Part shown: positions 59,538 to 64,000 of the stretch, one piece after another
Layout: the number at the start of each line of letters is the position of its first letter
Numbering within the stretch: the stretch's first letter is position 1
NCBI GenBank assembly: GCA_029216955.1
Contig: JANAVB010016199.1
Location: 10,867,595 to 10,931,594, forward strand
Origin: Iris pallida
Taxonomy: Eukaryota > Streptophyta > Magnoliopsida > Asparagales > Iridaceae
Length of the DNA: 64,000 bases
Direction: 5' to 3'
The notes under the pieces: generated by a model
Database searches by the model: none
What the model was told of the DNA's origin: nothing
What the model saw: only the letters and a program-made list of their open reading frames with translations
Made by a program: the position numbers and the translations under genes

Positions 59538-61803
59538 TCATATTTCACTGTATACAAAAGTGGTCCTCCATATACAAAATATCAAACTGTAAATGTATCC
59601 ATAGTCGATTTTGACATCGTAGTGGTCAGCAGGTAAGTCTCTTGGCTCCTCAAACTTTAACAAATTCTTACAATGGTTGATCTGATCAACGAAAGGTGTG
59701 GTCCAAGCGATGGCTTCGACCGGTGCTCTTTTGTACCAAACTGTTGAAGGTGGAGGAATCGGAGAATGAGCGATCATCTTTAGTATCGATTAGACCTATA
59801 GTACATAGGTTAGAATGTCCGTGGTCCGTCGGAGGAGCGCACATCGGAAAGAATGTATTGCTAATATCCGGCGAGATAAGTACAACATGTATCATGTACC
59901 TATTAGCAAATAAATAGCCGGCAGACGGGACTGACATGTAGTGGTCTTTTCCGGTAATACTGTCGGTGCAAGGGATACTTAACAACTTGCAACCGTTTCT
60001 TCGCTTAGGATGCGGGATTAGAATGGAAGACGAGTCTCTAACTCCTCATATAGCTCCTGCCTCACCAGTCTCCATCCGTCTTTGTCATCATAACCAAGAT
60101 GTCTTGCAAGCACATAAAATTCGCAATGGCCATCACCGGGGATATCGACAATAGACCAAATGTAACTGCGAAGCTCAGGTTGAAATTTGTCAATATACAA
60201 ACTCGTTGTTTGGCTTGCAATGGTATCTTCTCTTGGGAGGTCCATTTTCTTCATTTTTCGGCGAACGACAAGCTTGCCCTTCCTTGCAGGCGGAGGTTGC
60301 TGTAAGCTTCGTTCAACATGCTCAAAGGACGATGGATCTCTCTTAGTCGACTCCAGCCTTCTCTTCTGTGAACTAGTCAATCTTGTTTGAGGCCTGCCTT
60401 TAGGATTGTAAACAACGAACGGCTCATGCATTCTAGTAGTCACCGGACATGCAATTTCTTAGATTTTAAGCTCAATGGACATCCGTTCCGCTTCTACTGA
60501 GGCATACCACCTTGCATGGAGAACTTTCACTTGTGGCAAAGAGAAGAAATCATCGTCCGTCTTCACCAGGGGCATCATAGACAATTGCCTCCAACGTTGA
60601 TCGATAGCATCTACTGGAATAGGAATGGATTCACGGCGATATTCATTAATCTGATGTGCACAAGGGAGGCCCAGTGTATGTCGATATACACACCCGCAAA
60701 CCTCGAGATCAAACCCGACAAACTTTGACCTTTCAATCTCATAAACTATTAATGCCAACGCCTTGTGAGATACCACGCGCATTAAAGCATCTAAGAGTAC
60801 TTCCTTTCTATGCTCATGCTTGACTATATTCAAACTCATCTCAAATGATGCCTTAATTTCATTCACCGTCCGGTCTACTGATAAATGTATAGCTTGCCAA
60901 ACAGAGACAAAGTTGCCGAGAGATGATTTTAGGTGTCTCTTTAATAAAGAGTGTGCTCCTTCGACCCAGTTGGTAGTTGTCGTGCTGTAATGCTTCACCA
61001 CATTCGACCATGCTAAGACGAATTGTTCTTTGTGCGGTTCAAGCCATGTATCTTTGATGTAAGAAATGCATTGCGGCTCCCTCGCCTCCCACTTTTGCTT
61101 GAACAAGTAGCATGCGGCGTCGTAACTGGCAATCGTAGAGGCTCGCCACACACAATTTCAATCATTATAGGATTCGTCAAAAATTTGCATGTCAATTTTA
61201 CCATCCTCCTTCTGAAACTTCAACTTACATTAGGCTTGAATATTACGATTGACATGCCAAGTGCATAGCAATGTATCCGCTTGAGGAAAAATAATGCGAA
61301 TAGCATTAATTAGGGCATACTCTCTGTCGGTAACAAAAACTGACGGCTCTGTATGACCGGTGTAAAGTGTTTTTAGTTTCTCCAACGCCCATGTGTAGTC
61401 TTCAAGTTTTTCACTCTTCATGAAGCAAAATGCCACTGGAAATATTTTCCAAGTAGAGGTGAACCCGACAACATGAAAGAGAGACATCTTGAACTTATTG
61501 GTCTTGTACGTGCAATCAAGGACTAACACGTCGGCAAAAGACCTGGCCAAACTTGTGCAATCGGGATGAGCCCAAAAGATTGAAATTACTTTATTATTCT
61601 GGAGATATCTTCTATGGAACTCAACATAATGATTATTGGCAAGCAACTTAAGCACTTTTTGCATAGCCATTCTTGATTTCGTCCGGACAGCGTTCGAAGA
61701 AGATAGGGCATTGTATATTGACTTTATTGTAGACTTATTCTTCTCATCTTCATGTCGTATGACGGAATATATTTGTCTCGGTGCAACTCCGGAGGTGGAC
61801 AAG
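59538..61803 (-). pseudogene. MULE transposase-SWIM-OTU fusion gene of element M, 5' end cut by element E
   Basis: The minus-strand frame from 61802 has a MULE pre-catalytic region (SGVAPRQIYSVIRHEDE), catalytic segments LVLDCTYKTNKF and FVTDREYALINAI, CTWHVNRNI, then KDTWLEPHKEQFVLAW, NWVEGAHSLLKRHL and a SWIM zinc finger (CGCVYRHTLGLPCAH, about 60650-60700). After a stop it continues in frame into an OTU-like cysteine protease domain (VDIPGDGHCEFYVLARHLGY, with the D-G-x-C active-site cysteine), then frameshifted OTU pieces (YMSVPSAGYLFANRY, VEAIAWTTPFVDQI). Stops lie at 61230, 61158, 60459 and 60018, with at least two frameshifts below 60020. The N-terminus lies beyond element E. Mutator transposases catalyse cut-and-paste transposition; the role of the OTU domain is unknown. 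Confidence 0.85.
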
Positions 61804-62155
61804 TGTCACGACCCGCACCCTAGAGTAAGGGCACGAGACGTGAATACGTCCAGCCTACGCCGCAGTGTCGGCGGTAGAACGCTGTCCTAAGTCACATCAT
61901 CTAGCAGTATATATCTAAACAGTTTATACTCCCCGAATGGGGGTGACATAGCAATAATAAACTCAATCACAACTAAGGAAGAGATAGCACGATATGAACA
62001 GAACTCAAGGAAATGAAATAGATAAAACAGTAGTCTAAGATAATCCCAGCAATACAAGGTCTCAGATAAAAGAATATATACAAACTGATCTCCAAATAAA
62101 GAGTCTAACTAGAACATGATCCAACTACATAAAGATAATAGCCTAACTGTCTAGT

Positions 62156-62278
62156 CTAGGCAGTCGGGGGAAGGTCCTCAGCTACTGCTGGATCCTCCTG
62201 AGGGTCCAGCTCACAGGTGTCATCAAGGGCTGCCCCATAGTAGGTGTCAAGGCAGGCCTCCTCCTCGTCCTCTGTAAT
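62156..62278 (-). other. Acidic short reading frame in the LTR of E
   Basis: The minus strand reads ITEDEEEACLDTYYG and continues AALDDTCELDPQEDPAVAED then LPPTA-stop. It shares TE(D/E)E, C, DTYYG, an acidic centre and a terminal A-stop with the frame at 18294-18395 in B. A splice-acceptor-like ATATTACAG precedes it. Not recognised as any known protein. Confidence 0.45.
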
Positions 62279-62636
62279 ATTTCAACAGGTCCAGTCAGAA
62301 CAGGAGCGAGCACAATACCTCTCAACAATTCATAGCAGGTTAGAAAATATAATCATGCAATAAAGTAAGATACAAATACTGAAAGAAGTGCAGTATGTAA
62401 ACAGAGAGAGAACTGTAATAGAAATATCTACTATACATAGAGAACTAGCAGTGACTAGTGAATCAGAGTACAATATGAACATGTAAATGGCCTGGGATGA
62501 TTCTGATGCTACACTATGGAATGATTCTGATGCTACACTACTGGTGTATTATTCACATGTCCATTTATACTCCCCCGTACCTCCAATCAATACACAAGGA
62601 TCCAGCCAGGTTATGTTATATGATGCTATGTAACAG

Positions 62637-62700
62637 ACCCCGAAGGTGATAGACCCCGAAGGTGATGAACCCCGAAGGTGATAGACCCCAAAGGTGATAC
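62637..62700. repeat. Minisatellite, four 16-bp units
   Basis: GACCCCGAAGGTGATA and three close variants are in direct tandem inside the LTR of E. Confidence 0.9.
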
Positions 62701-64000
62701 ATAGTAGTCCCATAAATGGGATAAGGATTCCAGGAAGACTCTACGATCATAAGAGTATATGTCGTAAGTGATCAAGGAACCAATGAAGCATAGTGATACG
62801 CCATGTAAGTGAAACGCACAGAACATAGAGTACCCGATGCTCCCTAAGGATAACATCTCAAGAAGGGATCCATATAGTACCAATACGTGTGACCAACGTG
62901 ACAGTACAAGTAAAGTAATCTACTGCAGGAAATAATTCTAAGCAGGATATGAAATGATCAGAGAATGTACTCGCCTGTATCTAAGTGTCCGATATGAATC
63001 GTACTGTCCAAGGAGGGGTGTCTGGCTCCTAATCAGAACAGCACAAGTCACAACAAGTCCAGAATAGTAAAATGGAGTCCTACTATGCATTCTACATGAT
63101 TTTAGGTCAATCTAGGCCAAAGTCAACTCTCGGTCAACTCTGGTCAATCCTAAAAGTCAAACTAGGTCAACCAAGTCTAATTAAGTCTAAACTAGTCTAC
63201 CCTAGAATACACTAGTCTATATTAGTCTAAACAAGTAAATTCCTGTATTTAAACCTATCACTCTCTATACAAATATATATATAGAAGTCTAAGCATACCA
63301 CAATATATACATTATAAGAATTCAAGTCTAGCTTATATATTACATTACATATATGATATTCACCCATACTAGGTTATAGTTTATATTTATTAGGAACACC
63401 ACATCCATATATATATATATAGGCTCAATCAATATACACAAATGTGTAGGCTACCCATATTGTATACATAACTTCCATATATACCCTACATATGTATTTA
63501 AAAGAGAGCATGTGTGTGTGTGTGATGAAGCAATGTACAGGAATCATAAGGTGACAGTATGTGCAGGAATCTCAGCAGTGAAGAAAAGATAGTGTGTTCA
63601 GTTTGCAGGAAAAGTGACAGTAAACAAGTGAGCAGTCACTTGTATATGCAGTAATCCCCAAATAGTGAAGAGAGGAAGAGAAGACTGTGTGTCAAATGTG
63701 TTCACAGGAAATCAAAGGTGTGTATACTGTGATGTGAGTTCAGGAAAAATCTTAAACAGTGAAGGGTGTAGGCTTGCTGTGCAGGAAAATACCAATGTGT
63801 GGAAGGGTGTGGTGACAGGAACTCCTAAATATGCAGGAAATCAACAGTGTACAGAAGGGATATCAGTTAACATCAATCTCAGGTTTCAATAATTAAACCA
63901 AAACCATTTCCCAGTTTTCTTCAAAACAAATTTCAGTTGAAACATACACCACAGTGACCATATGACAGTTAGTTGAAAATATAGGACTGCAATTTAGTAC

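Larger units (their letters stand above)
61804..64000 (-). repeat. Element E: LTR of a Tekay-like element, minus orientation, running off the window
   Basis: It begins TGTCACGACCCGCACCC at 61804, the reverse complement of a Tekay-type LTR end (...GGGTCGTGACA in B), and abuts transposase coding sequence. A candidate target duplication is ACAAG (61799-61803). It contains the acidic frame shared with B (62156-62278), a 16-bp minisatellite (62637-62700), a duplicated ATGATTCTGATGCTACACTA, and AT-rich sequence with a GT run (about 63510). No gene was found to 64000. Its other end lies outside, so LTR length and whether it is solo are unknown. Confidence 0.7.

Overview
This window is plant nuclear DNA made almost entirely of nested transposable elements, with the 5' part of one host-type gene. 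The evidence is plant-type LTR retrotransposons (Tekay-like chromoviruses, a Tat/Ogre-like element, copia remnants), Tourist-like MITEs, a hAT-like element, a Mutator-like element, GT-AG introns and plant protein families (plant mobile domain, LAF3-like amidohydrolase). The species cannot be fixed from sequence alone; the GC-rich first exons of the host gene would suit a monocot or an early-diverging angiosperm.

Layout. 1-9703: an old minus-strand Ty3/gypsy element (A) with a 485-bp 5' LTR and its 3' LTR cut by the window edge. It is interrupted by a degenerate minus-strand copia element (G, 2048-8986), which itself carries two PIF/Harbinger-type MITEs and a roughly 1-kb hAT-like element. 10021-12615: a second degenerate minus-strand copia (H) with a tandemly duplicated LTR segment. 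12616-13517: a MITE fragment and an LTR-like segment. 13964-14535 (minus): three clean exons of a LAF3-like amidohydrolase, whose third intron would hold all of the above if the gene continues beyond the window.

From about 14640 to beyond 61803 lies one dismembered Mutator-like (MuDR-like) element. It has a plus-strand gene for a plant mobile domain (PMD) protein (exon 1 at 14962, remaining exons 26993-29122), a central field of hairpin-forming repeats, and a convergent minus-strand gene (59538-61803) for a MULE transposase with a SWIM zinc finger fused to an OTU-like cysteine protease domain. Four LTR retrotransposons have broken it up. B (Tekay-like, 15363-26939, TSD CTGCA) sits in intron 1 of the PMD gene. 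C (Tekay-like, 29386-57878, TSD CCAGC) sits in the hairpin repeats. D (Tat/Ogre-like, 36194-54443, TSD GTATC) sits in the integrase of C. E (an LTR in minus orientation, from 61804 to the window end) sits in the transposase gene.

The two-gene convergent plan recalls maize MuDR (mudrA/mudrB), but with a PMD gene in the second position. Element D also carries an antisense spliced gene with PMD-like features and its own TATA box, so two unrelated element classes here bear PMD-type genes. All element genes carry nonsense changes, so none looks fully functional; B is the least damaged.
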